From NCBI GenBank assembly GCA_948567375.1, contig OX419758.1, positions 20,217,001 to 20,281,000 of the forward strand: a stretch of 64,000 nucleotides of DNA, in the 5' to 3' direction. Below are positions 1-10,899 of this stretch, piece by piece (within the stretch, counting starts at the first letter, position 1; each line of letters starts with the position of its first letter). The stretch is from Lunularia cruciata. Its lineage: Eukaryota; Streptophyta; Marchantiopsida; Lunulariales; Lunulariaceae. The position numbers were made by a program, and so were the translations under genes. The notes under the pieces were generated by a model. It saw only the letters and a list, made by a program, of their open reading frames with translations, was not told the DNA's origin and ran no database searches.

Positions 1-1187
1 ATGAAACATGCAGTGAGGACAGGGACAATCACTTGTCTAGATATGTTCAGTCATTACCAAGGCTAAGTATTAGAGTGACTAGATATCTTGAGTGGTCAAT
101 ACTCATGAAGTCCCGCAAGTCAATATTCGGGAATTCAATTGGATGAAGTGACAGCGCTGAGGGACTACCTCTGTTTGTGTGTATAAATATCTATGTGTAA
201 TGAGAAAGAAAGGTTCAAAGGCTGGTGTGAGCATGTTTCAGCCTTGGAGGTAGCTTCCAAGACAGAGAGTGAACCACATTATTTCCTATTAGTCCTCTGA
301 TTTATGTCTAATGGACCTTATGATGTGCTTTTGCAAGAGGTCCTTGGGACTGTACTTTCTAACAGAGGAGGTCTCCAATTTGGTCCAATTTGAATTCCAT
401 AAGTGAATGTAATTTATTCAAGAGCACCTAATATTTATTAGGGGATTCAAGATATATTGCCATGTGTAATCTTGTGAAATCTTTCAAACAAGCATGCTCT
501 CAAGATAAAGCCAATTTCAATTGATGTGCTTCCTGGACATAAGTAGTCAATGAATGTTGTATAGGAATTTTGAAAGCTAGTTTGCATTTGCTAAAAGAAT
601 AAAGAATAAAATTGAATGATCCATCTAGAAATGCTTTCTTGTTGTAGTGGGTTAGCATTTGTTTAATTCTATGTAACTTTTGATTAACATGGCAGACATA
701 TGGACACTCAACACCAGAGAGTAGTAAAGAGAATTTTCAAGCACTGCAAAAGTACTTTGAACCATAGATTAAAATGTAGTGGATGATCAAATGTTGCTAT
801 ACATTAGTAGGGTATTGTGATGTTGATTGTGTGAGTGATTTAGACAATGGGAAATTACATAGTGGTCTAGTATTCATGATCAATAGTGGACCACGGGCTT
901 GGAGCAATGAATGACAACAATGTACTATTACTTCTACTATAAAAACAAATTGTATAGCATTATGTTTAACTACCAAGGAAGCAATATGGCTTCATAGGTC
1001 ACTCAAGGAATTATAATTTGGTACAATGTACTATTACTTCTACCGAAAAACCAAATTGTATAGCATTATGTTTAACTAACAAGGAAGCAATATGGCTTCA
1101 TAGGTCACTCAAGGAATTATAGTTTGGTGCAACTCTAACGTACAAATGACATTCAGAGTGCTGTCAAGTTGGATTTCCTATTTCCTG
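1..1187 (+). mobile_element. Degraded Ty1/copia pol fragment, RNase H end
   Basis: This is the 3' part of a copia-type polyprotein, too broken to encode a protein. Around 690-770 a frame reads RVVKRIFKHCKSTL, like the conserved stretch ahead of copia RNase H. Around 825-900 another reads DVDCVSDLDNGKLHSG then VFMINSGPRAWSNE. At about 950-1015 comes NCIALCLTTKEAIWLHR, the usual helix before the end of RNase H. In copia elements this domain degrades the RNA strand during reverse transcription. Frames shift and stops occur throughout. The right side is interrupted by the LINE that starts at 1201. The first 600 bases may be more of the same element, but I cannot recognise them. Confidence 0.65.
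918..1129 (+). repeat. 106-bp tandem duplication inside copia RNase H
   Basis: Two near-identical units, 918-1023 and 1024-1129, both contain the frame for ALCLTTKEAIWLHRSLKEL (the second unit reads T-N for T-T). They differ at only a few bases, so the duplication is younger than most of the decay around it. It duplicates the end of the copia RNase H domain. Confidence 0.85.
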
Positions 1188-1200
1188 GGTTTCCCTAGAA
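1188..1200. repeat. Target-site duplication of the R2-like LINE (partner at 4917-4929)
   Basis: GGTTTCCCTAGAA occurs immediately outside both ends of the LINE. It is 13 bp and perfect, and 13 bp recurs for other copies of the family in this window. Confidence 0.85.
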
Positions 1201-4200
1201 CGAAAAAAGGCGACCGCGTAGGAGAAATGAAGGATGAGAAGACCCCATCAAGCCGTACAAGGGAGAGACAAACAAGGTAACATGGGGCTAAGCCCCAATA
1301 GAGTCTGTATGAGAAATCTGCCCTACCGCACCTAAGATATCCGAGCTATGCAAGTCGTACGGTCTACACACAACTGGAGCATCCGAAGAAACATCACATA
1401 ATGTGATTGCTCTCCTATGGATTGCACCAGCCACTACCCTCTGTAGAGCAATGGATACACGCTGTCTAAAGTAAGCTACAAAGTATGAGAGTGAGAGTGG
1501 TACCCCCTGCCGCCTAACATGATAAGCTCTCGTGCACTCCCTGACAAATGTGTCAAATGCCGTGTCCATCGCTCCATATAACTCCAAGGCTAGAGGAACA
1601 AAGAGGTGACCTCGCTGCATGCCCCTATACTTGGAGACCTTGCGACCTGCTGCTGCACTTGCCGCCCATCCAGGGGGATGGGTAATCACTCCCTCCGAAA
1701 CGGTATCTCGCATAGGGTCCGTCACCACGACATCCGCTACTGTCACCTGATCATCTCGGACCAAGTATAAGTCTGCCCTGACACGTGCCGTCTGCAACGC
1801 ATACGAACGCTCCCTCCAAGCCAAGTATCCACTCTCTCGTGCCATAGCAAACACTATGTCTCTAATGGCATCATGGGTAGCTATCCTCTGTCCTCCAAAA
1901 GGACACCGTGTCATGTGGACCGCCGCTGCATCTAGTGTAGAACCACACTCACAAGTGAGTAGTGAAGATGCAGATGGGTGGACCAAACCTAGGCAAAACC
2001 TCATCGCTGTAGAGAAAGTAGCCGGTGCGAGTCGGAAAGCCCTAATGCATGGTCGAGCTAGGATCCACGAGCCTGTACCCTTGCCGGAGCAAGAGCGTAG
2101 ACGTGCTCTAGTAGCCTGAGGAATGGACGAGTAAACTAAGAGAGAATGTAGCGTATGCTCACACTATCGCTCCATCAAGGAAGACTGTAGACCTCTAGTC
2201 CAATCTGACGATAGTGAAGCAAACGGTGGAAAACCCTCTCGTGCTCGTGGAGATAGACTATCTCTCGTCTACCGCAATAACACCTGGAGAGAAAAGGATC
2301 CTCCCTCCAGCTCTGTCACATAAGTCTCCAAAACCGGCCTATCAGCAACCACAAAACAAGAGGCAAGTAGGGGTGCCAAGAGAGCCCAACTACCCAAAAA
2401 TGCTATAGGTGCCATCTCCTCCATAGAAAGCAAGCCAACCCCACCACATGAGATCGGTAGAGCCGTCTGTCTACGTGCCAAATCCCTTGTCACACACTCA
2501 AAAGTCCCTGGTCCAATAATATCACCAAAGACTCCCATAATCCTCCTATCAAATGCTCTCAGAGGTGATAGGAAGGACGATGAGGGGGGAACTATACGGA
2601 TGAGGTAGGATGGTCGATGAGCAATACTGGAAGAGAGTATACCAAATGCCACCTGTGGATCTCCTAGTAATGGAAGGTCATCCACATGGAGAATATCCTC
2701 TGCAAGGGCAGCGTCCAAGAAGCGTGTGACAAAATCCTCCGATCCTACTGGCACTCCAAGAACACGAAGTCCCTCTGTGGATGTGATACACCCCTCTGGA
2801 AGCTCAAGGTGGGGAGGGATACCTAAAGGGGACCATGCCCTACACTTTGACACCTTGACTCTCAAGCCTACTAGATGTAGCTCGGTAGTCAAGTAGTCAA
2901 AGGCCTGCCTAATCTGATCTACAGGGCCTACGATGTGTGTATCATCTGCCAAGGATGGAAATACACAACCTGGCATGGCCAAAGTAGTAGACAAGAGAGC
3001 TCTAAAGTGAGCCATGGCAAATAAGGGCCCCCCCAAAGGATCTCCCTAACGTGTACCAACAGTTGACTCCAAGACGGTGACTCCCTCCTGTGAACCACCA
3101 TGCTGGTAGTAAAGGGAAGCAGGAGAGCCATAAAAAGACCACACAAAAGGAATGAGACTCGCCAAGGATCTACCAGCCTCCCTAAGCTCTCTAAAGATGG
3201 ATGCACGTGAGATGCTATTAAAAGCGTTCTCAACGTCCACCTGTAGGACAACCCACTCCGGATGGATATCTAGGAGTGCTCTAATGCCTAGAGATATAGC
3301 CTCACATCCTCCAGGTGTAGCTACTCCAAACTGATGTGGACTAAGGTGCTGTCAAAAGTGAGAACGATGCTGAAGGACAATGGTACGACTGACCAAACGC
3401 AAAAAGATCTCTCCAATAGCAATCGGTCTAATGCCTCTTGTGTCCTTCTCGATCGCGAGAAGTCGACTAGCACCTAAGACCCGACTAACAGACATAGGAA
3501 TTTCTCCTCTTGCTACTGCTACAGCCACCTGAAACAACTCGGTAAAACCACTAGAAGGATCATCTGCCTGGAAGCAATCTCTAAGGTGCCCATAAACCAT
3601 CCCTGACAAGCCTCTTGAGGAAAGGCGAGGGGCAGTGCATAATGCTTGTGCAAATAGCGACCTATCAAGACATCAAGGCTGCTCAGGCTGATAATCTAAG
3701 ACCTCTAGTGGTAGTCCCTCTACTGCTATAGGATGCAATGAGCGTAGGGAAGAGATGGTCTCATCAGTAGGACTCGCTATAGACAGAGGGTGTAGTGCTC
3801 GTGCTGCTCTACTAAACTCTCCTGCCTAACCCAATGTCCTACATCGTCGTACTCGAGTGGAATCTGTGGTATCCTGTGGCGATGTCTATCTCCTAAATCG
3901 TGTAGCCCTAACAGACTCCTCTTGAAGGGCTGCCCAATCCCCCGCTCGGAATCGACGAAATCTAGCCGCCACCTCTCTATGCCCCGCACGTCCCCCTCTA
4001 GCATAACGAAGACACCATCAAGGGAGTAGGAGGAATAGGAACCACGCTAACTCGTCCAAGGGATCACGTGCCAAACGATCCAGTGGTAGGCAAAAAGCCT
4101 ATCTAGCCTCATCATGGAGTGTGCGGGGTAGCCTATGGAATAGACGTGGACATGGAAAACTAGTCTCAAATAACCCCAAAATGCAACCCGCCTGAGAAGC

Positions 4201-4916
4201 TAACCACTCCCACGACTCGATCAGTATCCCTGGAACGATCAACGAAGGTATAGAAGAAGCGTACGTAATCCCGAGTGTCATTGCTGTCGATGTGGTCGCT
4301 CGTCTCACGTGGGCATCCCAAGTGGTCCAATCATAGTCCTTGTGCATCCTTCCCACATGGGTCTTTACCCCTTGCGAGGTAAAGCGTCGGTGACACACCG
4401 GGCATGGTGTATCCCGACCCGCTCTAGACGACCCCACATGGGAAGGTGTAGCCATGGCTAGCACAAGAATAGTGATAGTAACACATGATACTCCTCTCCA
4501 TATCTCCCCATATCTGCAAAACCACAACCCCTCACATCCCAACTCACATAAGAGAACAATCTCTCTCACAACCCTAAAATCTATAAACTCTCATAACTTT
4601 CAATTTCTGTCTCCAAAATTTTCAAATTAAATTCCTATGGAACTTAATCATGAAAACCCAGAGATTAGAAATGAAAATTCACAACCCATCACTCTCAATG
4701 TATAATGATCACTTTCAACCCTAAAAAAACTAAAAAACTTCATAACTTTCTACTCCATTCTCCATAGTCTTCAATCTAGGTGCCAATGGAACCGAAATTG
4801 AAAAACGAAGAGAATCGTCTATTCACTCGAAGGCTACATGCTAGAGAGCACTCAGATTTTATCAAAATTGTCTCACGTCTCTCCCTCTCCTCTCCCGTCT
4901 CCACACTCCTCCCGCA
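1201..4916 (-). mobile_element. R2-like (RLE-type) non-LTR retrotransposon, apparently full length
   Basis: This 3716-bp element reads from 4916 down to 1201. It is flanked by a perfect 13-bp target-site duplication, GGTTTCCCTAGAA, at 1188-1200 and 4917-4929, so both ends are defined. It has about 460 bp of 5' leader, a single ORF frame (4455-1288) and an 87-bp 3' tail ending CGCCTTTTTTCG, with no poly(A). Order of domains: N-terminal C2H2 zinc finger, reverse transcriptase, C-terminal CCHC knuckle plus restriction-like endonuclease. This is the plan of R2, NeSL and related early-branching LINEs. Plant LINEs are usually L1 or RTE with an N-terminal APE nuclease. At least six further fragments with the same 3' tail lie in this window. 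The target was the decayed copia copy. Confidence 0.85.
1288..4455 (-). pseudogene. R2-like LINE ORF (zinc finger, RT, restriction-like endonuclease), nine in-frame stops
   Basis: The ATG at 4455 opens a single frame of 1055 codons ending in TAG at 1288. The normal product would nick the target DNA and copy its RNA there. The zinc finger is CPVC...H...H at residues 18-38. RT landmarks are KDTRGIRPIAIGE near 330, QFGVATPGGCEAI near 370, motif A DVENAFNS near 407, motif B GTR-stop-GDPLGGPLF near 469, and the catalytic LADD at 502-505 (YADD is usual). The C-terminal knuckle is C835, C837, H847, C851. Endonuclease acidic candidates are D895 (RADLYLV) and D908 (VADVVV). In-frame stops begin at 4101, 4020, 3888, 3828, 3675, 3354, 3048, 2271 and 2166. 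All are TAG or TGA. I found no frameshift, so decay has been by point substitution. Confidence 0.85.
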
Positions 4917-5108
4917 GGTTTCCCTAGAAGGGATTTCCTATCTACCCTAATGCGCTGTACCAATTCCGGTCACTGCTTCCTTTGCAGTTCACACCATAAA
5001 TGTTAAGTGGCTCTCTTCCTCCCTTAGATGCTTCTACATGTACACAGCTTACTCTGTCAGCACACTGCTGACATCTTAGTTACTATTTTCTTCTAATTAC
5101 TATACCCC

Positions 5109-5250
5109 ATCTTAGGTGCGATAGTGCATATTCCTCATATAGACTCTATTGGGGCTTAGTTCTATGTTACCTTTTTTTTCTCTCCCTTGTACAGGTTTAC
5201 GGATGGGGTCTTCCCATCCTTCGTTTTTCCTATGCGGTAGCTCTTTTTCA
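5109..5250 (+). mobile_element. 5'-truncated LINE tail, plus strand
   Basis: The sequence from ATCTTAGGTGCG to the CTCTTTTTC end matches the last part of the LINE ORF and its 3' tail (ACTCTATTGGGGCTTAG, TCTCTCCCTTGTAC, GGGGTCTTCCCATCCTTC). It lies about 190 bp beyond the full-length LINE in the opposite orientation. I found no convincing target-site duplication. Confidence 0.7.
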
Positions 5251-5320
5251 TCTTTGCGTTAGAAGTTGTCTCGCCCTTGGTTCTTGCAGACGTTTTCTTC
5301 GCGCAACTAATATTCCCGTA

Positions 5321-5528
5321 GAAGACATTTTTGCTCCAAGACAGTTGCATCCTAGTTTGATTTACCTCTCTCATTTGCAACTCGAGCTTCCTTGTTCCTG
5401 CTACTTCTCCCCTGGTTTGAGTTAGAAGACCTTTCTGCTCCAAGACAGTTGCATCCTAGTTTGATTTACATCTCTCATTTGTAACTCAAGCTTCCTTGTT
5501 CGTGCTACTTTTCCCCTGGTTTGAGTTT
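5321..5528. repeat. Two tandem 104-bp units
   Basis: Units begin at 5321 and 5425 with GAAGAC and share CTCCAAGACAGTTGCATCC and the CCCCTGGTTTGAGTT end. They differ at about ten bases. No coding sense is evident. Confidence 0.8.
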
Positions 5529-5529
5529 G

Positions 5530-6129
5530 AATCAAGACTCTTTTAATGCACCCGCCATAATTTTAATTAATGTTCAAGTTAGATGAGTAATATTTACGGG
5601 AGCACCGGTATCCCGCAAAAGGCTACAGTCACGATCTCCTTGTACCCATAAAACTTTTACGACTATGGGTGGATACACGCAAAATTTAGAAATCCCCCAC
5701 TACCTCTACCCATCAAAAATCTCAAAATTACGCATAAAAAAATTTACAAAACAACTTTACAGGGGGTGAAAACATAGTTTTTAAAATCTCCAATATTCCA
5801 CTAGTTTAGAACCTGCATCCTGGTTTGCATATAATATATACAAGCTAGTATGCTAGTATGCGGGCTGCGTGTAGTACTTGCAAGCGAGATTTGATATAAG
5901 AGGAAATGTTATGAGCATCTTTTAGTGTTCTATGTGTTTTGTTATTGATACGCAAATTTGCGTTAATTTCACGGCAATTTTCAATTGTAAAATTACAGAT
6001 CCAAATACCTCAACTACGTGCGCGTGCCTGCTGCTACAATTACTTCCGAGGGAGTTGTTATTGGGATCTAGGGTCCGCATTTGGGAAGAATCAGCTAGCT
6101 CGTCCGGAAGTGACCACTAATGCTGACGT
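5530..6129. other. Intergenic, nothing recognised
   Basis: This is unremarkable mixed-composition DNA with short A and C runs around 5690-5770. The ORFs here show no family resemblance. Confidence 0.5.
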
Positions 6130-6495
6130 TAAAGAGATACACTTTTGTCCCTCAACTGAGACCATAAAAAATTTCCGGAACTACACCGAGGGAGGCAGTA
6201 GGGACGCGCACGTAGTTGAGGAATCTGTGGAGTGAACCCAAAGCCTTGGGTATACTCCCTGTGAAATTGTTAAATTTTTGTTGCAGAACTAGGAAATGTT
6301 GAAGTTTACTCAGAGAGCTACTTATAATTCCTAAGCTGAGTTGCTGGCAAGAAAAGTCAATGGAAACATTGCGTTTTTCGCTGCTGCATTTAACCGCTCC
6401 AAAGATCATTCGTGGGAAGGATTCCTTGAACTCTAATTGTCCAACGCACCATTTGGATCTCCTCGCACGCCCCGGTTGAATTCTATCAATGCATC
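6130..6495 (-). pseudogene. Fragment of a leucine-rich-repeat receptor-like kinase ectodomain
   Basis: On the minus strand from about 6495, one frame reads LIEFNRGVRGDPNGALDN, the typical N-terminal cap of plant LRR receptor kinases. After stops and a frame change, a second frame gives VKCSSEKRNVSIDFSCQQL, then SSSLSKLQHFLVLQQ and KFNNFTGSIPKALGSL. These are the end of the cap and the first repeats with the LxxLxxN(x)FTGSIP signature. It then reaches VPEIFYGLS and is lost. No transmembrane or kinase part is present nearby. In an intact receptor this part lies outside the cell and binds ligand. The broken cap, several stops and missing remainder make it a pseudogene or a decayed partial copy. 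Confidence 0.7.
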
Positions 6496-6499
6496 CCTT

Positions 6500-9457
6500 C
6501 ACGACGAAGAATGATACTAGATAATTCATGATATTAAATCAGAGAAAACGCCTTCTGAAGGTTTTTCTGGTTTCAACAGATTGGTTCTGATTTCTCTGGT
6601 TCTGAACAGATTTTTCTAAGATAATCCGTTTTATGGCTGTTCAACACACGTTTCAAATTTGAACAATTGTACAGGATAGTACTTAAGAAGTTGATGGAGT
6701 TATAGAAAGCGCCAGTATTGAAACTGTTTGAAACAGAACCGCTGAACCTAATAATCTAGTCATCAGTCTCACAGCTCAAGTTGAAAGTTCATACAAGAGT
6801 TTCATTTCAGCATATGCAGCAGTTGTTTCCTCCAACATTTAACTTGAAAGAAATTTTGCTGAGAATTTATAATATTTTAATTGTAAGCGAATCTTATGTA
6901 ATTTTCTTCACATGTCTGAGTGCAACCTTCATTTCGTCGAGAAATAGATTGCTCTAGAAACACATCGATATCTTTGGTGCTGGCACCAACTTTTTCCAAG
7001 CCAATCTTGTGCGTCACAATTTTACCTCCAGGTGTGGAACGAACTGACGCTCTCATTTATCCCTCGATGTCACGTGAGCTCGTCTTACCGAACCCAAAAT
7101 TTAGATTCACTCGAGATTGTGGTACTGGTAGTTAAGGATTTGAGTAAGCGTAAAAGAACTCTCCCGGAACTAAGGAAATGAACCGATACTCATGCATACC
7201 GGATTTGGCTGCAGTCCTTTTATACACACTCCAGGAATTAAAGTATAAATATTCAAATGAGGTGCTCATGAATTTGAAGGGTCTCGTTGGCTTTATCTTG
7301 TATCTCGTCGGTTTTGTGTGTCGATTCATTTGTTTTAGTGTATTTATGTGTTAAGTCGTTTCATTTGGGACAAGAAAAGATGCTTCCGTTTTTTTTCAAA
7401 TGACTTTGACTCCCATGACAACCCTTCCAACTTATCATGATTGTTTTTTATTACAACAAATGAAAGCTTACGAGTGGTGAAACTCTGTAAATAAATGGAA
7501 GATTTTGACACGCTAAAGTTTCTAAAGAAGACAGATATACTTTGACCAGACTTTCATCTTGGATTATATACTCTGGTGACGATCATCTACTAGGTATACA
7601 ACGACTCTTTAAGTTGAGTTACTATATCCGGTGTTTCGAGTGTGTAATGTGCGCAATAGAAAACATGGGAAGTGCTTAAATGAGTGCCATCGAATGATAG
7701 CAATCAAACATCAAAATTTAGTCAATGGTTCCTAGCCAGGAACTTTGGAAGTATAGTGCCAATCACAAGTGTAATCTTGAATGGTCAAAGGTTCCTTGCA
7801 TGACCTTTGAAAATCAAAATCAAGCCTTAAGACTCAGTCGATAGTTCTTGCCGTTAACTTTACAAACTATAGTTCCAATCACAAATTAAAAAAGTCAAAG
7901 GACAAAGCTCGTACATACAGTAATTGTGCTCACAAGAGATATGGTGGAGAACCATGCTATCGACGTAAATTTTAGTTATATTATACTCAAGGTAGCTCAA
8001 ATAACAAGATACAAGACAGAACCTTCAAAGTTCAGAAGCTAGGATGAAGAAAGATTTATACATGATTACCGGGAAATATCTTAAAATTTGGATCAATAAG
8101 AAAAAGTTTGTAACAAATTTTTTAAGTGAAGTTTGGTGGATTTTACAGTATAGACCTCATTGAGTAAAATAGTATCAAATAATCTTGGGATAAGATGTTG
8201 TAGCTCATTTGCTACTGTTTAAATTCTATGTCCAGCAGGCAGAAGTCTCTAAAATCGTTTCTGAGGTCTACGAAAGCACTATAAACAGGACAAAAATACC
8301 ATGAAGAAAACCTTATATAAGAGTTTAGCTCCAGCTATATCCACCTTCGCCAAAACTGAAGTCTAAACTCCGAGAATATATAATCTACATTATATTATGT
8401 ATGTCAAAGATCGAATCTCAGAAAGACAATTCCAGACTCAACCATCAGTATCTGTATGATCACGGCCATCTCCACACCAATTTACGTTCATGAGACTCAA
8501 TCAACATCTGTTTCAAAGAAGGCTTCATCCAGAGTCCATCCCATCAACTATGTGTCCATTCCTTGAGACTGCATCTGGATCGTTTTACTGTACAGAAGCG
8601 ACTACTTTAGACATCAAATCAATATGTTCAACACTCATGCTTTCGAGTTGTATGAAGATATTCAACTGTACGTCAGTATATATAAAATAAATTGGATCAT
8701 TGTAGAGTCATTTGTAAGTTGATCGGGATATTGCGGTGCAGATGCGGACCTCTTCTTTGCAGCTAAATTAAAAAGTCCTCGTGATGGATCTCCACTGAGC
8801 TACGATGAGCCTGCGCTCCTAACTAGAAAAGATACACCCTGAGATCTTTGTGTCCCTGAAAAGTAGCTTCTATATAGGACGTATGAATTCCATCTTCCGA
8901 TCTGCCCAGCAGATTGTATATGTGGTTTTACCGTCATCAGAGTTGTTAAGACCTACACCACCTAAACTAGATCGCTGAGCAAACTAAATGAATCAGACTT
9001 ATGAGCTGCTCCTGTTGATAGACCACGGTGACCCTTTATCGACAGTCAGGAAAAGTGCATCTCTCCGTTTCATCTTTACCTTGATCAAGGTTTGTTGATG
9101 GACAAACTCCAGCATAAATATGTCAACTGCAAAGATCAGCCGAGAAATTCAGGTACAGGTGTCAGATGTAGCACCCCAAAATCCACTCACCTGCACCTCC
9201 ACACTAGTTTTCAAGAACTATTCTGGGTGTTTTTCATCCATCCCTCTTCGCTCGAGCGTCACCATGTCCTCAAACAATGCAGCTTCGTCAAGGACGCAGC
9301 GGAAAACTGACTTTCTTCAAACACCACTTAGTTACAAATTCAGGGAACACAACCTTCAGTAGTTGGTAGTGACTTTCTCACAAGAGATACACCATTGAAT
9401 GGTTCTTGAACCATATTGAGGTGGTGATGCTCGTGCCCCCGTTTGCTCCTGAGATGA
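6500..9457. other. Intergenic, no gene recognised
   Basis: About 3 kb without a convincing gene. A weak direct repeat links 7705-7771 with 7815-7888 (shared CCAATCACAA and AGTTC-type blocks). The stretch nearest 9457 is the likely 3' flank of the expansin gene. ORFs of 60-80 codons near 8490 and 9100 resemble nothing I know. Confidence 0.45.
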
Positions 9458-10837
9458 TCAGTTCTTGAATGTACGATCTCTGTTGTCTCTATTTCGGTCT
9501 CCATTGTTCCAGGGCTTTGTCAGTGTAGGATCGACGTTGGTCAAGGCCTCGTAAGTTTCGCCAAAGTTCCAAGTCGATGGGGCAACTTCGTTGAACACAT
9601 AGGTCTGCTGAAAGCCCACGGTCACCTGGAACGAGAGACTCTCTCCCACTAGCTTTCGGGAGCACTCCCACATTTGGCCCCAATTTTGCTTCATTTGCCA
9701 CCAGCCAGGAGTTCTAGACCCCTTCACTCTAAGATCAACTACGTTGCCGGATCCTGCTACGTTATACACAAGGACGAGGTTGAACCACGGGTTCCCTTTG
9801 AGGGTGAAACGAATTCCTCCTTGCTTCACGCAGGGCACCCTGCAAGGTAACAGAAGAATTTCCACTTCAGACTTCTGTACACCAAATTTTGAATAGAAGG
9901 TTATATGTATGATGACACGAACAATACCATGAGTTTCAATTTGTGTAGCTCAGTATTTCGTTCTGTGAGTGGCTTGATAAGATAGATCACAAGACCAACA
10001 AGCTAGAGCAAGTTTGAACTTGGGAAATACAAGCATTGCTCAATATCAACTGGAAAGTCAGTGAAAATAATGCTAACCTTCTGTAAAGAAGCTTGTCCAT
10101 ACAGGAAAATGAGTGAATAATCTGCTGAAACGAATGTTGGTTATAGCAGAGAATGAGTGAAGGATAGCGATTACCGTCTGTATTGAATAGGAATAATACC
10201 AGCAACGTATTGAGAAAGCTGTGTGAACATCGTGTACGTCAAATCGAAATGGGTCCTTGGAAAATTGCACCAGCCATCTCTTGGTCTATTGGGGTTCGGA
10301 GGACAGAAGTTGGTGCCAGTAACAGTAACCGATGTAGCGTTGGCGTAACACCACCTTGACTCATTCAAGCGACACTTGATTTCAAAACACGCTCCACAGG
10401 TAACCCCATCATTGAACAGAGGTGTGCTCAGTGCAGCTGTGTTCATACCAAATCCTCTGGCGTTCATGTTTCCATATCCGCAAGCTCCACCTGCAGTTTC
10501 AAAACTCGGCATTCATGACACTGATAATGACCTCTCGAGTGCTAGTCAGATTTCAATACATTCTGGGATGTGATTTGGGAGTGAGTAATCTTCTGTATTT
10601 TATTGTTTCATGAAATCCAAACCAGGTCAAATCGAAATGGCCACAGAAAATTACGTATCTTGTCTCACCCATTGTGCCGGCACCATTAACTCCTCCGTAC
10701 CATGTCGCATGCGCGTTTGTCCATTCTGTGGCCTCGTATGCTACTGCACCTGCCCGAACGCAAGCTACCATGACGCTCAAAAGCGTCAATGTGCTCAGTA
10801 AAATGATCCGTAAATTCATTCTAAACGAATCCGCCAT
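9458..10837 (-). CDS. EXPA: Alpha-expansin, three exons, with a C-terminal extension
   Basis: Exons on the minus strand are 10837-10669, 10490-10175 and 9839-9458. Both introns are GT-AG and the phases agree, giving 288 residues. Expansins loosen plant cell walls without hydrolysis and act outside the cell. Residues 1-30 form a signal peptide (hydrophobic IILLSTLTLLSVMVACV). The first domain has GGACGYGN near 57-64, NTAALS, CGACFEIKC, NFCPPN and HFD at 137-139. The second begins at RRVPCVKQGGIRF and contains NLVLVYNV, MKQNWGQMW and NVxxPSxWNFGETY-like motifs. Alpha-expansins are usually about 250-260 residues and end soon after that motif. This one continues about 27 polar residues rich in N, D and R to a TGA. 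All expected cysteines of domain one are present. It looks like a functional gene. Confidence 0.93.
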
Positions 10838-10890
10838 CTGGTATAAACATTGAATAGAACAAATTTCTCAGCACTTGAGCAGGTTTATAG

Positions 10891-10897
10891 ATTTATA
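10891..10897 (-). promoter_or_regulatory. Candidate TATA box of the expansin gene
   Basis: The minus strand reads GTATAAATCTATAAAC here, about 55-60 bases before the ATG. It is the best TATA match upstream of the gene and would give a short 5' leader. Supported by position and motif only. Confidence 0.4.
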
Positions 10898-10899
10898 CT

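Noticed and set aside
1288-4455. TAG and TGA read as sense codons (an altered code or readthrough) in the LINE
   Set aside because: The second LINE copy has CAG or CGA at such sites, and the host genes end in ordinary stops, so mutation explains the pattern.
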